The position numbers were made by a program, and so were the translations under genes. The notes under the pieces are model-generated. The model did not search any database. It was not told where the DNA came from and saw nothing but the letters and a program-made list of their open reading frames with translations. Below are positions 44,026-53,491 of a stretch of 64,000 nucleotides of DNA, piece after piece. How positions within the stretch are numbered: position 1 is the first letter of the stretch; every line of letters starts with the position of its first letter. Origin of the DNA: Serratia sp. DD3 (lineage in GTDB: Bacteria; Pseudomonadota; Gammaproteobacteria; Enterobacterales; Enterobacteriaceae); NCBI RefSeq assembly GCF_000496755.2, contig NZ_AYKS02000118.1, forward strand, positions 1 to 64,000. The letters run 5' to 3'.

Positions 44026-44733
44026 ATGACGAAACCGCAATACCTGCAAATCAAAGATGCTCTTATCACCCAGATTCAGGCCGGGGGATTGGTAGCCAAT
44101 GACCGCCTCCCCTCCGAGCGGTTGTTGTGCGAACTCTATGGCACCACCCGGGTGACCATCCGCGAAGCATTAGTCCAGTTGGAGGCTAATGGCCTTATTT
44201 ATCGGGAAGATCGCCGGGGCTGGTTCGTCACGCCGCCGCGCTTTCAACTCAAACCACGGCATACCTCCAATTTTCACCAGATAGTGCGTGAACAGGGCGG
44301 TGAACCGCGCACCGAATTGCTGGAAAAGGGCCGTAAAGCTGTTCCACCGTTTCTGCTTAATCGGCTGTTACTCAAGCCATTTGACAGTATCTTCCTGCTC
44401 AAGCGGCTGCGTTTTGCCAATGAGCGGGCAATCTGTTATTGCGAGAACTACTGCCTGCCTGAACGCGTACCGGGCCTGTTAGATCTCAATCTCAATGGCA
44501 GCTTGACTGAGCTTTACCAGAGCCATTACGGGTTACATTACGCCCGTATGCAGGTGACCTTTTACCCCACGGCGCTACCGGATGAGGTTGCCAGCCATTT
44601 AGGGGCCACGGCGGGGCTACCGGCACTTCGCTTGGAGAGACTTAACTTCGATCAGCATGGGCAGGTACTGGATTTTGACCTGGAGTATTGGCGTCACGAC
44701 AGCCTGGAAATTGAAGTGGATACCCAAGATTAA
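44026..44733 (+). CDS. phnR: GntR-family regulator of phosphonate utilisation PhnR
   Basis: A 235-residue HutC-subfamily GntR regulator. Residues 1-70 are the winged helix ([12 protein letters not shown] is the wing; [20 protein letters not shown] the recognition region). Residues 85-230 are the UTRA effector domain ([20 protein letters not shown]). It is divergent from phnW and next to phnS, so it presumably controls both the catabolic and the transport genes, through the TGGTnTnnACCA sites found in all three leaders. The effector is probably 2-aminoethylphosphonate or a catabolite. Confidence 0.88.
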   Translation: MTKPQYLQIKDALITQIQAGGLVANDRLPSERLLCELYGTTRVTIREALVQLEANGLIYREDRRGWFVTPPRFQLKPRHTSNFHQIVREQGGEPRTELLEKGRKAVPPFLLNRLLLKPFDSIFLLKRLRFANERAICYCENYCLPERVPGLLDLNLNGSLTELYQSHYGLHYARMQVTFYPTALPDEVASHLGATAGLPALRLERLNFDQHGQVLDFDLEYWRHDSLEIEVDTQD

Positions 44734-44803
44734 ACGCATCAAGTTGTCATATTGACGTCACGGGGGTGTCATAAAGATCCCCTAATCTTTCTCCCATATC
44801 ATC

Positions 44804-44815
44804 TGGTTTATACCA
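44804..44815. promoter_or_regulatory. PhnR operator candidate 3 (phnS leader)
   Basis: TGGTTTATACCA, 17 bp before the phnS start; one of four related dodecamers in this cluster. Confidence 0.6.
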
Positions 44816-44832
44816 ATTTTGCTGGAGAAAAC

Positions 44833-45852
44833 ATGAAACCGATAACTTCTTTGCTCATCACCTCGCTGATTGCCGGTATCGCTGCACCGGCAGTGGCTAA
44901 TACCGATCTGACTGTCTATACCGCCTTCGAGCCCGAGCAACTGGCTGAATTAAAAAGCGCTTTCGAACAGCAACACCCGGATATAAATATTAAGTGGGTG
45001 CGCGATTCTACTGGGGTGGTTACGGCGCGCTTGTTGGCAGAAAAAGCGCAACCTAAAGCCGACGCAGTATGGGGGCTGGCCGCCACCAGCCTGATGCAAC
45101 TCGATCAACAGCAAATGCTGGCAGGGTATGCCCCTAAAGGGTTGGAGAAACTGGATAGCCGTTTCCGTGACGACAAGGCACAACCTCACTGGATTGGGCT
45201 GGATGCCTTTTTCAGCGCCATTTGCTTTAACGAGGTAGAGGCTAAAAAACAAGGGATCCCTGCCCCAGAAAGTTGGGCTGACCTCACTAAGCCTATCTAC
45301 AAGGGTAAAGTGATCATGCCTAATCCCAGCTCTTCGGGTACTGGCTTCCTGAGCGTCGCAGGTTGGTTACAGACCATGGGGGAACAGCAAGGCTGGCAGT
45401 TTATGAATGACCTGCACCAGAATATCAGCCGTTATACCCATTCAGGTTCAGCACCTTGTAAACTGGCGGCCAGCGGTGAAACGGTGGTCGGTATCTCGTT
45501 TGATTTCCCTGCTGCGAGCCTTAAGGCTAAAGGCGCCCCCATTGAAGTGATCTTCCCCAAAGAAGGCTCCGGTTGGGATATGGAAGCCGCCGCTATCATC
45601 AAAGGCACCAGCAAGTTGCAAGCCGCGCAGCAGTTGCTGGATTTCGCGGCAACAGAACAGGCTAACAGGCTGTATAACAAGTCGTTCGCTGTGGTTGCCA
45701 TCCCACAGGTGGCACAAGCTCGGCCAGGTTACCCGGCTGATATCAACAGCCAGATGATCAAGAATGATTTTGCCTGGGCGGCCCGTGAGCGTGACAATAT
45801 ACTGACCCGCTGGAACTCTAACTTCTCTGGCAAGACTGAAGCTAAAAAATAA
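44833..45852 (+). CDS. phnS: 2-aminoethylphosphonate ABC transporter substrate-binding protein PhnS
   Basis: A 339-residue periplasmic binding protein of the iron/2-AEP class. The ATG at 44833 follows GGAGAAA; an upstream frame from 44752 has no signal character. The signal peptide ends at PAVAN. The domain starts LTVYTAFEPEQLAELKSAFE, and the ligand region includes MPNPSSSGTGFLSVAGW. It has its own promoter region with an operator-like site, and is followed after 156 bp by the ATPase gene. Confidence 0.87.
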   Translation: MKPITSLLITSLIAGIAAPAVANTDLTVYTAFEPEQLAELKSAFEQQHPDINIKWVRDSTGVVTARLLAEKAQPKADAVWGLAATSLMQLDQQQMLAGYAPKGLEKLDSRFRDDKAQPHWIGLDAFFSAICFNEVEAKKQGIPAPESWADLTKPIYKGKVIMPNPSSSGTGFLSVAGWLQTMGEQQGWQFMNDLHQNISRYTHSGSAPCKLAASGETVVGISFDFPAASLKAKGAPIEVIFPKEGSGWDMEAAAIIKGTSKLQAAQQLLDFAATEQANRLYNKSFAVVAIPQVAQARPGYPADINSQMIKNDFAWAARERDNILTRWNSNFSGKTEAKK

Positions 45853-45975
45853 GCGGGTTGTTACCGCACAGGCTGACCATCGTCGGTCTGTGCTGGTTGT
45901 CTTCCCCTTGGTTAGTCGCGCCTTAATCAGCTTGTCACTGTTTATTCATGGCATCGTCATATTTCAACGCTAAAT

Positions 45976-45987
45976 TGGTATAGACCA
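45976..45987. promoter_or_regulatory. PhnR operator candidate 4 (phnT leader)
   Basis: TGGTATAGACCA, identical to the site in the phnW leader, 21 bp before the phnT start. It implies that phnT-phnU has a separate regulated promoter. Confidence 0.65.
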
Positions 45988-46008
45988 AAAATAGCCGCGA
46001 GCCTTGTC

Positions 46009-47073
46009 ATGACCCAGCCCTATCTGGATATCAAACACCTTAACAAACACTTCAAGGCCTTTCAGGCACTCAAAGATATCTCCCTGACCGTAAAGAAAGG
46101 GGAGTTTGTCTGTTTTCTCGGCCCCTCCGGGTGTGGAAAAACCACCTTATTACGGGCTATCGCCGGGCTTGATCTGCCAGACAGCGGTGAAATCTGGCAA
46201 GGGGGGTGCGATATTTCACAGCTCCCTCCGCAGAGACGGGATTTTGGCATTGTATTCCAGTCTTATGCCCTGTTCCCTAATCTAACAGTGGCGGAGAACA
46301 TTGCGTTTGGGTTGCGAAATCAAGGGCTCGATAGTCAGGTAGTAAAAGAGCGGGTGGAGCATTGGCTCGCCTTGATTGGCCTTGGTGCGCAGTCGAATAA
46401 ATATCCAAGCCAAATCTCAGGTGGCCAACAACAGCGAGTGGCTTTAGCCAGGGCTTTGGCTTTATCCCCGGGGTTATTGCTACTGGATGAACCCCTAAGT
46501 GCCCTCGATGCGCTGGTACGTACTCATCTGCGTAGTGAAATTCGTGCCCTGCAACAACGGTTGGGGATCACCACAATTATGGTGACTCACGATCAGGAAG
46601 AAGCGCTCACTATGGCAGACCGCATTGTGGTGATGGAACATGGCACCATTGTGCAAGTCGGGACGCCGCAGGAGATCTACCACCATCCCGCAAGCCGTTT
46701 TGTTGCCAGCTTTGTTGGCAGTATGAACTTTCTCGATACGCAGGTACTCAATGCTCAGCAGGTGCGTCTTAACGAGCAGCCGCTGCCGCTGACCAATCAT
46801 GCCGCTGCAGGCAGTACGTTGCAGGTGGCTATCCGCCCTGAAGCTATCAGCCTGGCCCCACCAGCGCAGCAAGGGCTACAAGCCAGGATTGAGCAAGTGG
46901 AGTTTCTCGGTTCTGCCCAGCGGTTGATCTGCCTGGCCGATACGCTAATGGGCCCCCAGCGGCTGCTGGTACAACTCTCTAACGATGAAGGTCAAGACTG
47001 GCGCAGTGGCATGGCGTGCTCTCTGCACTGGCCCACCAGTGCTATGCAACCTTTTTATGGGAAAGCCGCATGA
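46009..47073 (+). CDS. phnT: 2-aminoethylphosphonate ABC transporter ATP-binding protein PhnT
   Basis: A 354-residue ATPase of the PotA/FbpC type. Walker A is GPSGCGKTTLLRA, the signature is [20 protein letters not shown], Walker B is LLLDEPLSALDA and the switch His lies in MVTHDQEEAL. Residues 240-350 form a TOBE-like regulatory part. Its stop overlaps the permease start (ATGA), giving translational coupling. Confidence 0.9.
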   Translation: MTQPYLDIKHLNKHFKAFQALKDISLTVKKGEFVCFLGPSGCGKTTLLRAIAGLDLPDSGEIWQGGCDISQLPPQRRDFGIVFQSYALFPNLTVAENIAFGLRNQGLDSQVVKERVEHWLALIGLGAQSNKYPSQISGGQQQRVALARALALSPGLLLLDEPLSALDALVRTHLRSEIRALQQRLGITTIMVTHDQEEALTMADRIVVMEHGTIVQVGTPQEIYHHPASRFVASFVGSMNFLDTQVLNAQQVRLNEQPLPLTNHAAAGSTLQVAIRPEAISLAPPAQQGLQARIEQVEFLGSAQRLICLADTLMGPQRLLVQLSNDEGQDWRSGMACSLHWPTSAMQPFYGKAA

Positions 47074-48788
47074 CACAGCATCTTGTTACCACCGTTCCTC
47101 GTTATTCAATCTGGCAACGGTTATGGGGTAGTTGGAGCCGCGATAAGGGCCTACAGTTGATTCTGTTGCTACTGGGGATTGCCTTGTTCGCAGGTGGGCT
47201 GCTGTTCCCGGTGCTCGCCATGCTGCAAAAAAGCCTGCAAGACAGTGACGGTAGCTGGGTCGGCTTTGCCAACTTCCGTCATTATCTTTCCACCCCATCG
47301 CTGGGGCGTACCATCAGTAATACCCTTTCGCTTGGCTTGAGCATTACGCTATTGGTGGTCACTGTCGCCTTTGGTTATGCCTATGCGCTGACCCGTACTT
47401 GCATGCCCGGGAAATCCCTGTTCCGCTTGATTGCTCTTATTCCTCTCCTGATGCCCTCATTGTTACCGGCTATCAGTCTGGTTTACTGGTTTGGTAACCA
47501 GGGGATTGCCAAAGGGTTACTGGGTGATGCGAGCATCTATGGCCCCATTGGTATCGTGATGGGCCTCAGTTTTTGGTGCTTTCCTCATGCCTTGATGATT
47601 CTTATTACCGCTCTCAGTCATAGTGATGCACGCCTTTACGAGGCGGCCAAGGTGCTCGGTAGCCCTGCCTGGCGAACCTTTTTCACCGTGACGTTGCCCG
47701 CTGCTCGCTATGGTTTGCTCAGTGCGGCGATTGCCGTTTTCACGCTCACTATCTGTGACTTCGGGGTGGCGAAAGTTATCGGCGGGCAGTTTAGTGTGTT
47801 GGCGACGGATATCTATATCCAGGTTGTCGGGCTGCAAAACTTTTCACTGGGTGCGGTGACCAGCGTCATCCTTTTGCTGCCAGCGCTATTGAGCTTTGCC
47901 CTGGAGCACCGGGTGCGCAGTAAGATGCAGGAACAAAGTAATAGCCGGTCAGTTCCCTATCAACCAGCACCACATCGCTTGCGGGACTTACTGGCTCTGC
48001 TTTGGTGCAGCCTGTGGGCGCTGCTGTTTTTCGCCCTGGTGGGGATGGCCATCTATGGATCGCTGGTACAGTTCTGGCCTTATAAACTCAATTTGACGTT
48101 AGATCACTACGCCTTTAACAGTAATAGTGTTTATGGCTGGCAACCCTTTATCAATACGCTAAAACTGGGGGCGCTCACGGCCATCAGTGGAACGGTTATC
48201 ATCATGGTCATCGCCTGGGTGCAAGAGAAAGGGCAGTATTTCGCCCCGTTGCGCCACCTCATCCACCTGCTTGCCATGCTTTCGCTGGCAGTACCCGGGC
48301 TGGTGCTGGGGTTGGGCTATATCTTCTTTTTTAACCGTGCTGACAGTTTGCTAAGTGCTCTATACGGTACTTTGCCGTTGATGGTGCTCTCTTGTGTGAT
48401 CCACTACTACACAGTGGGCCATATGACCGCGCTGACCAGCCTGAAGCAGTTACCGAAAGAGCTGGAGCTGGTTGCCATCTCTTTGCGTATTTCGCAGTGG
48501 AAAACATTCTGGCGGATCACCCTGCCAGCCTCACTGCCTGCTTTATTGGAGATCTTCATCTACTTGTTTGTTAACGCCATGACCACCACCTCGGCGGTGA
48601 TCTTCCTCTACTCCAGCGACACGGTGTTGGCTTCGGTTGCGGTGCTGAATATGGAGGATTCCGGGGATACCGCCACCGCGGCCGCCATGGCAACGTTGAT
48701 CTTGCTGGCAGCGGCTACGGTTAAGCTTATTCAGCTTGGCCTCAGCCGCGCACTGTTGGAAAGAACTCAGCGCTGGCGCCAGAGTTAA
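47070..48788 (+). CDS. phnU: 2-aminoethylphosphonate ABC transporter permease (double-domain PhnU)
   Basis: A 572-residue permease with 12 predicted helices in two halves. Each half has a coupling loop: LYEAAKVLGSPAWRTFFTVT in the first and PKELELVAISLRISQWKTFW in the second. This is the two-in-one PhnU2-type permease, as in FbpB, replacing the separate PhnU and PhnV of Salmonella. The start at 47070 overlaps the phnT stop by 4 bp. It completes the importer with PhnS and PhnT. Confidence 0.85.
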   Translation: MTQHLVTTVPRYSIWQRLWGSWSRDKGLQLILLLLGIALFAGGLLFPVLAMLQKSLQDSDGSWVGFANFRHYLSTPSLGRTISNTLSLGLSITLLVVTVAFGYAYALTRTCMPGKSLFRLIALIPLLMPSLLPAISLVYWFGNQGIAKGLLGDASIYGPIGIVMGLSFWCFPHALMILITALSHSDARLYEAAKVLGSPAWRTFFTVTLPAARYGLLSAAIAVFTLTICDFGVAKVIGGQFSVLATDIYIQVVGLQNFSLGAVTSVILLLPALLSFALEHRVRSKMQEQSNSRSVPYQPAPHRLRDLLALLWCSLWALLFFALVGMAIYGSLVQFWPYKLNLTLDHYAFNSNSVYGWQPFINTLKLGALTAISGTVIIMVIAWVQEKGQYFAPLRHLIHLLAMLSLAVPGLVLGLGYIFFFNRADSLLSALYGTLPLMVLSCVIHYYTVGHMTALTSLKQLPKELELVAISLRISQWKTFWRITLPASLPALLEIFIYLFVNAMTTTSAVIFLYSSDTVLASVAVLNMEDSGDTATAAAMATLILLAAATVKLIQLGLSRALLERTQRWRQS

Positions 48789-48821
48789 GAGATAAAAGAT
48801 AAGAGTTAAGAGATAAGAGAT

Positions 48822-48849
48822 CCGCGAGAGTGAGGTTCCCCTCTCGCGG
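48822..48849 (+). terminator. Hairpin after the phosphonate transport operon
   Basis: CCGCGAGAG, 10-base loop, CTCTCGCGG; perfect 9-bp stem 33 bp after the phnU stop, without a T-run. It is preceded by a purine-rich direct repeat (AGAGTTAAGAGATAA twice between 48781 and 48815). The rest up to 49075 shows no gene. Confidence 0.6.
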
Positions 48850-49075
48850 CATCGGCGGGAAAGGCATCAACGGTAAGACTAAACTAACCTCCTTTATCGG
48901 GTAATACGCGCAATAAAGCACACATTATGCTTAACCAATAAAAAACGGCAGTGGTAGGCTTGGCACGTGTTTTTAGCAAAACCCGAATAACCCGACTTCA
49001 GCGGTAGAAACGTTTGAGCATCGCCAAGATTTTCGCAGCTTGATTGGCGACGGGTATAGATAAGGAATATTTAAG

Positions 49076-49906
49076 ATGAAAGAAGTATACAAAGGAATGA
49101 CTCGCGAGCAATTAGATGCTGCATACAATAATACTAAAGCCGTTAAAAACTTTGCCGAGCTACTAGGTGAGTTTCAGGCCAGAAGCAAAAAATTATATTC
49201 AGAAAAGAGCTCACAAAGAAACATACCTTATCACTCATCCCCAAGAACCACCTTCGACTACTTCCCTGCCGACAAAAAAGGGTGCCCTACCTTTATTTTT
49301 ATCCACGGCGGCTATTGGCAGAACTGTAACAAAGAGGATTTTGCCTTTATTGCCAACGGCATTTTAAATGCAGGGATTAATGTTATTCTCGCCGAATACA
49401 CTTTAGCGCCCGATGCATCAATGACACAAATAGTTAGCGAGATTGGCCTACTCTTAGATTACCTCCATCAGCATCGTGCTGAATTTAATATTACCCAAGG
49501 TAAAGTCTGTCTTGGTGGCCATTCCGCTGGCGGCCATTTAACCGCTATTCACCGCAGCCACCCGCTGATTTCACATTCCATGCCAATCAGCGCGTTGATT
49601 GATTTACAACCTATCAGCCTATGCTGGTTGAATGAGAAACTAGCATTAACCGGTGAAGAGATAGAGAAATACAGCCCCATCAATAAACTCACCCAAGGTG
49701 GACCAACCGCTGTTCATGTTGGTGGTGGGGAGTTACCTGAGCTGATAAGGCATTCTCAAGAGCTCTATGACGGGCTTAAGGCTATTGGGTGTGATGTCAC
49801 CTATCAAGAAGTGGGTCACGATGACCATTTTACTCAGTTGTATGAATTTGAACGCGCGGATGGTCTGTTGGTTAACTCATTGCAGGCGTTGTTCGAAAAA
49901 GCCTGA
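49076..49906 (+). CDS. Alpha/beta hydrolase, kynurenine-formamidase-like
   Basis: A 276-residue esterase/lipase-fold hydrolase. The oxyanion motif is IFIHGGYWQN (residues about 73-83), the nucleophile Ser is in CLGGHSAGGHLTAI (about 145), and the catalytic His is in EVGHDDHFTQLYEF (about 243). The HGGYW plus GHSAGGH combination is characteristic of arylformamidases (KFA) and related esterases. No kynurenine-pathway gene is nearby, so the substrate is open. The start has a weak AAGGA site. Confidence 0.72.
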   Translation: MKEVYKGMTREQLDAAYNNTKAVKNFAELLGEFQARSKKLYSEKSSQRNIPYHSSPRTTFDYFPADKKGCPTFIFIHGGYWQNCNKEDFAFIANGILNAGINVILAEYTLAPDASMTQIVSEIGLLLDYLHQHRAEFNITQGKVCLGGHSAGGHLTAIHRSHPLISHSMPISALIDLQPISLCWLNEKLALTGEEIEKYSPINKLTQGGPTAVHVGGGELPELIRHSQELYDGLKAIGCDVTYQEVGHDDHFTQLYEFERADGLLVNSLQALFEKA

Positions 49907-49951
49907 CCGATGATTTTATTAAATAAATAGGAATATTGACTGACGCCGGAT

Positions 49952-49979
49952 AAAAAAAGCCCCGCCATTACGACGGGGA
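49952..49979 (-). terminator. Rho-independent terminator of cpxP
   Basis: On the minus strand CCCCG, loop, CGGGG is followed by TTTTTTT (49953-49959 complement). It lies about 50 bp past the cpxP stop and may also serve the converging hydrolase gene. Confidence 0.65.
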
Positions 49980-50030
49980 AAATAGGGATGGTATTATGGC
50001 AAGGAAAAACAGGGTTTACTCAGTCGTACT

Positions 50031-50492
50031 CTACTTCTGGGCAGAAGTTCCTTGTAAACCAGAAATATGCTGCATACGTTGCTGATGTTTCTGGTCTAAA
50101 ACATTTTTTTGCTCTGGTGTCAGCAGGTTATACATTTGGTTGCGTATCCGGGCCAATTCGACCTGGTGTTTTACCTGCTGATGAACCATTTTTTCCGCCT
50201 GGTCGTGCACGGCGGCTTCATCAAATTTATTTGCCGTCACCAGTTTATACATGGTGTCTATTTCTACTACATTAACCCCTGGCGGGTCGTCATGACCCTG
50301 GCGCATTAAGTCGCGCATTTGCTGGCGTTGCTGTTCAGTAAGGTCAACGCCATCAAATATGTGATTCTGACCTGAGGTTCCAAGTAAAAAGTCATCAACA
50401 TAAGGCAGGTCAGTTTTCGGTGCAGCAAAAGCAGGAGTGCTAGAACCTATCACTAGCATTGATGCCATAACCACTGCGCCTACCTTAAACAT
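50031..50492 (-). CDS. cpxP: Periplasmic Cpx adaptor/repressor CpxP
   Basis: A 153-residue periplasmic protein that damps CpxA signalling and delivers misfolded proteins to DegP. The signal peptide ends at TPAFAA. The LTxxQ signatures are DLTEQQRQQM and LLTPEQKNVL. It is divergent from cpxR with a perfect CpxR box between them, the classic arrangement. Confidence 0.92.
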   Translation of the reverse strand: MFKVGAVVMASMLVIGSSTPAFAAPKTDLPYVDDFLLGTSGQNHIFDGVDLTEQQRQQMRDLMRQGHDDPPGVNVVEIDTMYKLVTANKFDEAAVHDQAEKMVHQQVKHQVELARIRNQMYNLLTPEQKNVLDQKHQQRMQHISGLQGTSAQK

Positions 50493-50572
50493 TTGAGCTC
50501 CTCGCGCTTTCTGACTTTGCGAATCAACGAAGAGCAGTGTATCGCCGTACCTGCAAACATGCGTCAGTGCAT

Positions 50573-50587
50573 GTAAAACTACGTAAA
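50573..50587. promoter_or_regulatory. CpxR box
   Basis: GTAAAACTACGTAAA is a perfect match to the CpxR consensus GTAAA-N5-GTAAA, between divergent cpxP and cpxR. It should allow strong induction of cpxP by envelope stress. Confidence 0.85.
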
Positions 50588-50640
50588 GTCATGGAATGCC
50601 AGCAGTTGATAGCGTATTTTGCCTTTGGAGGTAAAGCACA

Positions 50641-51339
50641 ATGAATAAAATTCTGTTAGTTGACGACGACCGCGAGTTAACCTCGCTACTGAAAGAACTG
50701 CTCGAAATGGAAGGGTTTAACATTGTCGTCGCTTACGACGGTGAACAGGCGTTGTCGCTGCTAGACAGCTCCATCGATCTGCTGTTGCTCGATATCATGA
50801 TGCCGAAGAAAAACGGTATCGATACCTTGAAAGAGCTGCGCCAGAATCACCAGACGCCCGTGATCATGCTGACAGCACGCGGTAGTGAACTGGATCGGGT
50901 TCTTGGCCTGGAACTGGGGGCGGATGACTATCTGCCGAAACCGTTTAATGACCGCGAACTGCTTGCTCGTATCCGGGCTATTCTGCGCCGTTCCAACTGG
51001 AACGAACAGCAGCAGACTATGGATAACGGTGCCCCTACGCTGGATGTAGATGGCCTGCAACTCAACCCAGGTCGCCAAGAAGCCAGTTTTGATGGGCATG
51101 AGTTGGAGCTGACGGGTACCGAATTTACCTTACTCTATTTGCTGGCAAAGCATCTTGGGCAGGTGGTTTCCCGCGAGTTACTCAGCCAGGAAGTGCTGGG
51201 TAAACGTTTGACACCCTTTGATCGCGCGATTGATATGCACATCTCCAACTTACGGCGTAAATTGCCGAACCGTAAAGATGGTCATCCTTGGTTCAAAACC
51301 TTGCGTGGTCGCGGTTATTTGATGGTATCTGCTACATGA
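50641..51339 (+). CDS. cpxR: Envelope-stress response regulator CpxR
   Basis: A 232-residue OmpR-class regulator. The receiver domain has the acidic pair in LLVDDDRELTSLL, the phosphorylation Asp in LLLLDIMMPKKNGID (residue 51) and the switch Lys in DDYLPKPF. Residues 135-230 form the winged-helix DNA-binding domain. The stop overlaps cpxA by 4 bp. Start has GGAGG upstream. Confidence 0.97.
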   Translation: MNKILLVDDDRELTSLLKELLEMEGFNIVVAYDGEQALSLLDSSIDLLLLDIMMPKKNGIDTLKELRQNHQTPVIMLTARGSELDRVLGLELGADDYLPKPFNDRELLARIRAILRRSNWNEQQQTMDNGAPTLDVDGLQLNPGRQEASFDGHELELTGTEFTLLYLLAKHLGQVVSRELLSQEVLGKRLTPFDRAIDMHISNLRRKLPNRKDGHPWFKTLRGRGYLMVSAT

Positions 51340-52706
51340 TTAATAGTTTGACGGCACGCATCTTCGCTATTTTCTGGTTCACATTAGCGTTGGTGCTGAT
51401 GCTGGTGTTGATGGTGCCCAAACTTGATTCACGCCAAATGACCTCATTGCTAGACAGCGAACAGCGGCAAGGGGTGATGCTGGAGCAGCACGTCGAGGCT
51501 GAGCTGCAAAACGATCCGCCCAATGACTTGATGTGGTGGCGGCGGCTGTTTCGTGCCATCGAGAAATGGGCTCCACCGGGCCAGCGCCTGCTGCTGGTCA
51601 CCAGCGAAGGGCGAGTGATTGGCGCACAGCGTAATGAGATGCAGGTGGTGCGCAATTTCATCGGTCAATCAGATAACTCAGACCAACCGAAAAAGAAAAA
51701 GTATGGCCGAGTAGAGTTAGTCGGTCCTTTCTCGATTAGTGATGGTGAAGATAATTACCAGTTGTACTTGATCAGGCCCGCCAACAGCCCGCAATCAGAT
51801 TTTATTAATCTGCTGTTTGATAGGCCATTAATGATGCTGATTTTCACCATGCTGATCAGCGCCCCGCTATTGCTCTGGTTGTCTTGGAGCCTGGCTAAAC
51901 CTGCGCGCAAGTTGAAAAATGCTGCCGATGATGTGGCTCACGGCAACCTGAAGCAGCACCCGGAACTGGAGTCCGGGCCACAAGAGTTCCTGGCCACCGG
52001 CGCCAGTTTTAACCAGATGGTGAGCGCGCTCGAAAGAATGATGACTGCCCAGCAACGGCTGATTTCTGATATTTCCCACGAATTGCGCACCCCATTAACC
52101 CGTCTACAGTTGGCAACCGCGTTAATGCGTCGCCGCCACGGTGAAGGGCATGAGCTTGCACGGATTGAAATGGAAGCCCAACGCCTGGATTCAATGATTA
52201 ACGATTTACTGCAGTTATCTCGTGGGCAGCAAAAGAGCGAACTGGCACGCGAACTAGTGAAAGCCAATCAATTGTGGGCCGAGGTGCTGGATAACGCCGG
52301 TTTTGAAGCCGAACAGATGGGGAAACAACTGGCTGTCACCGCGCCCCCAGGCCCCTGGACCCTCTATGGTAACCCTGCGGCGCTGGATAGTGCATTGGAA
52401 AATATTATCCGCAATGCCTTACGTTATTCTCATACGCAGATCGCCGTGGCATTTAGTGTTGATAATCAGGGCATTACTATCGTGGTCGATGATGATGGCC
52501 CCGGTGTCAGCCCGGAAGAGCGCGAACAGATTTTCCGGCCATTTTACCGCACCGATGAAGCCCGTGACCGTCAATCCGGTGGATCTGGTCTCGGTTTGGC
52601 CATTGTGGAAGCCGCCGTCAATCAGCATCGTGGCTGGATCAAAGCAGAAGACAGTCCGTTGGGTGGGTTACGCTTGGTATTATGGCTGCCATTACATCAG
52701 CGTTAA
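51336..52706 (+). CDS. cpxA: Envelope-stress sensor histidine kinase CpxA
   Basis: A 456-residue membrane sensor kinase. Helix 1 is at residues 8-28, a periplasmic domain of about 135 residues follows, then helix 2 (MMLIFTMLISAPLLLWLSWS) and a HAMP domain. The phospho-accepting His is in DISHELRTPLTRLQLA; the N box is ALENIIRNALRYS and G boxes are DDDGPGV and GSGLGLAIVEA. It overlaps cpxR by 4 bp. Standard length for CpxA. Confidence 0.97.
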   Translation: MINSLTARIFAIFWFTLALVLMLVLMVPKLDSRQMTSLLDSEQRQGVMLEQHVEAELQNDPPNDLMWWRRLFRAIEKWAPPGQRLLLVTSEGRVIGAQRNEMQVVRNFIGQSDNSDQPKKKKYGRVELVGPFSISDGEDNYQLYLIRPANSPQSDFINLLFDRPLMMLIFTMLISAPLLLWLSWSLAKPARKLKNAADDVAHGNLKQHPELESGPQEFLATGASFNQMVSALERMMTAQQRLISDISHELRTPLTRLQLATALMRRRHGEGHELARIEMEAQRLDSMINDLLQLSRGQQKSELARELVKANQLWAEVLDNAGFEAEQMGKQLAVTAPPGPWTLYGNPAALDSALENIIRNALRYSHTQIAVAFSVDNQGITIVVDDDGPGVSPEEREQIFRPFYRTDEARDRQSGGSGLGLAIVEAAVNQHRGWIKAEDSPLGGLRLVLWLPLHQR

Positions 52707-52763
52707 TCGCCAGCGTTACAAGATTTTGTTATTCTGCTCGCCTCGTCGTGAGAGGCTTTTGAC

Positions 52764-53237
52764 ATGCTGAATATCGTTTTATTTGAACCCGAAATTCCAC
52801 CTAATACCGGCAATATTATCCGTCTGTGTGCTAATACCGGTTTCCAACTGCATCTGATCGAGCCGATGGGGTTCCCTTGGGATGATAAACGCCTACGCCG
52901 AGCCGGGCTGGATTACCATGAGTTTGTCAGCATCAAGCGCCATGCCGATTATGCGACTTTCCTCGCCAGCGAAAACCCCCAGCGGCTATTCGCTCTGACC
53001 ACTAAAGGCACACCAGCACACAGTGCGGTCAGCTACCAGGCTGGGGATTATCTGCTATTTGGCCCAGAAACCCGCGGCCTGCCCGCCAGTATTCTGGATG
53101 AGCTACCTGCACAACAGAAAATTCGTATCCCCATGCTGGCCCAGAGCCGTAGTATGAACCTGTCAAACGCTGTCTCGGTGGTGGTTTATGAAGCCTGGCG
53201 CCAATTGGACTACGCAGGTGCACTAATCAAAGAGTAG
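52764..53237 (+). CDS. trmL: tRNA (cytidine/uridine-2'-O)-methyltransferase TrmL
   Basis: A 157-residue SPOUT-class methyltransferase that modifies the wobble base of tRNA-Leu isoacceptors. The trefoil-knot motifs are [20 protein letters not shown] at the N terminus, [11 protein letters not shown] in the middle and [20 protein letters not shown] at the C terminus. It follows cpxA in the same direction after 57 bp, as in related genomes. Confidence 0.94.
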   Translation: MLNIVLFEPEIPPNTGNIIRLCANTGFQLHLIEPMGFPWDDKRLRRAGLDYHEFVSIKRHADYATFLASENPQRLFALTTKGTPAHSAVSYQAGDYLLFGPETRGLPASILDELPAQQKIRIPMLAQSRSMNLSNAVSVVVYEAWRQLDYAGALIKE

Positions 53238-53315
53238 CGCGTACAGTTGATATTACGCGAGAGTGGTGTTCAAAAGTGCACCGTGCTTTTATCCGGCAAC
53301 TTGATTTCACTGGGG

Positions 53316-53488
53316 TATATACCCAAGTTCAAAGAAATTGCAGGTAGACGGCAAGCGCTGGTCCGCAGGGTGAACCTCATGGAAGAGGTTTATTAACCCC
53401 GATAAGCTTACATGGGTAAGTGATTCGGGTGAGCGAGCGTAGCCAACGCAGCGCCGCGCTGCCAACAACTCGAATTATTTAGTGTATA
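53316..53488. repeat. Interspersed palindromic repeat, copy 2
   Basis: The left end TATATACCCAAGTTCAAAG and the right end AACTCGAATTATTTAGTGTA match the ends of copies 1 and 3. It fills the space between the converging trmL and cysE, where it could act as a bidirectional terminator. Confidence 0.7.
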
Positions 53489-53491
53489 GCG

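Noticed and set aside
47070..48788. A recent fusion of phnU and phnV
   Set aside because: Double-domain permeases of this type are a known branch of AEP and iron transporters, so no recent fusion needs to be invoked.
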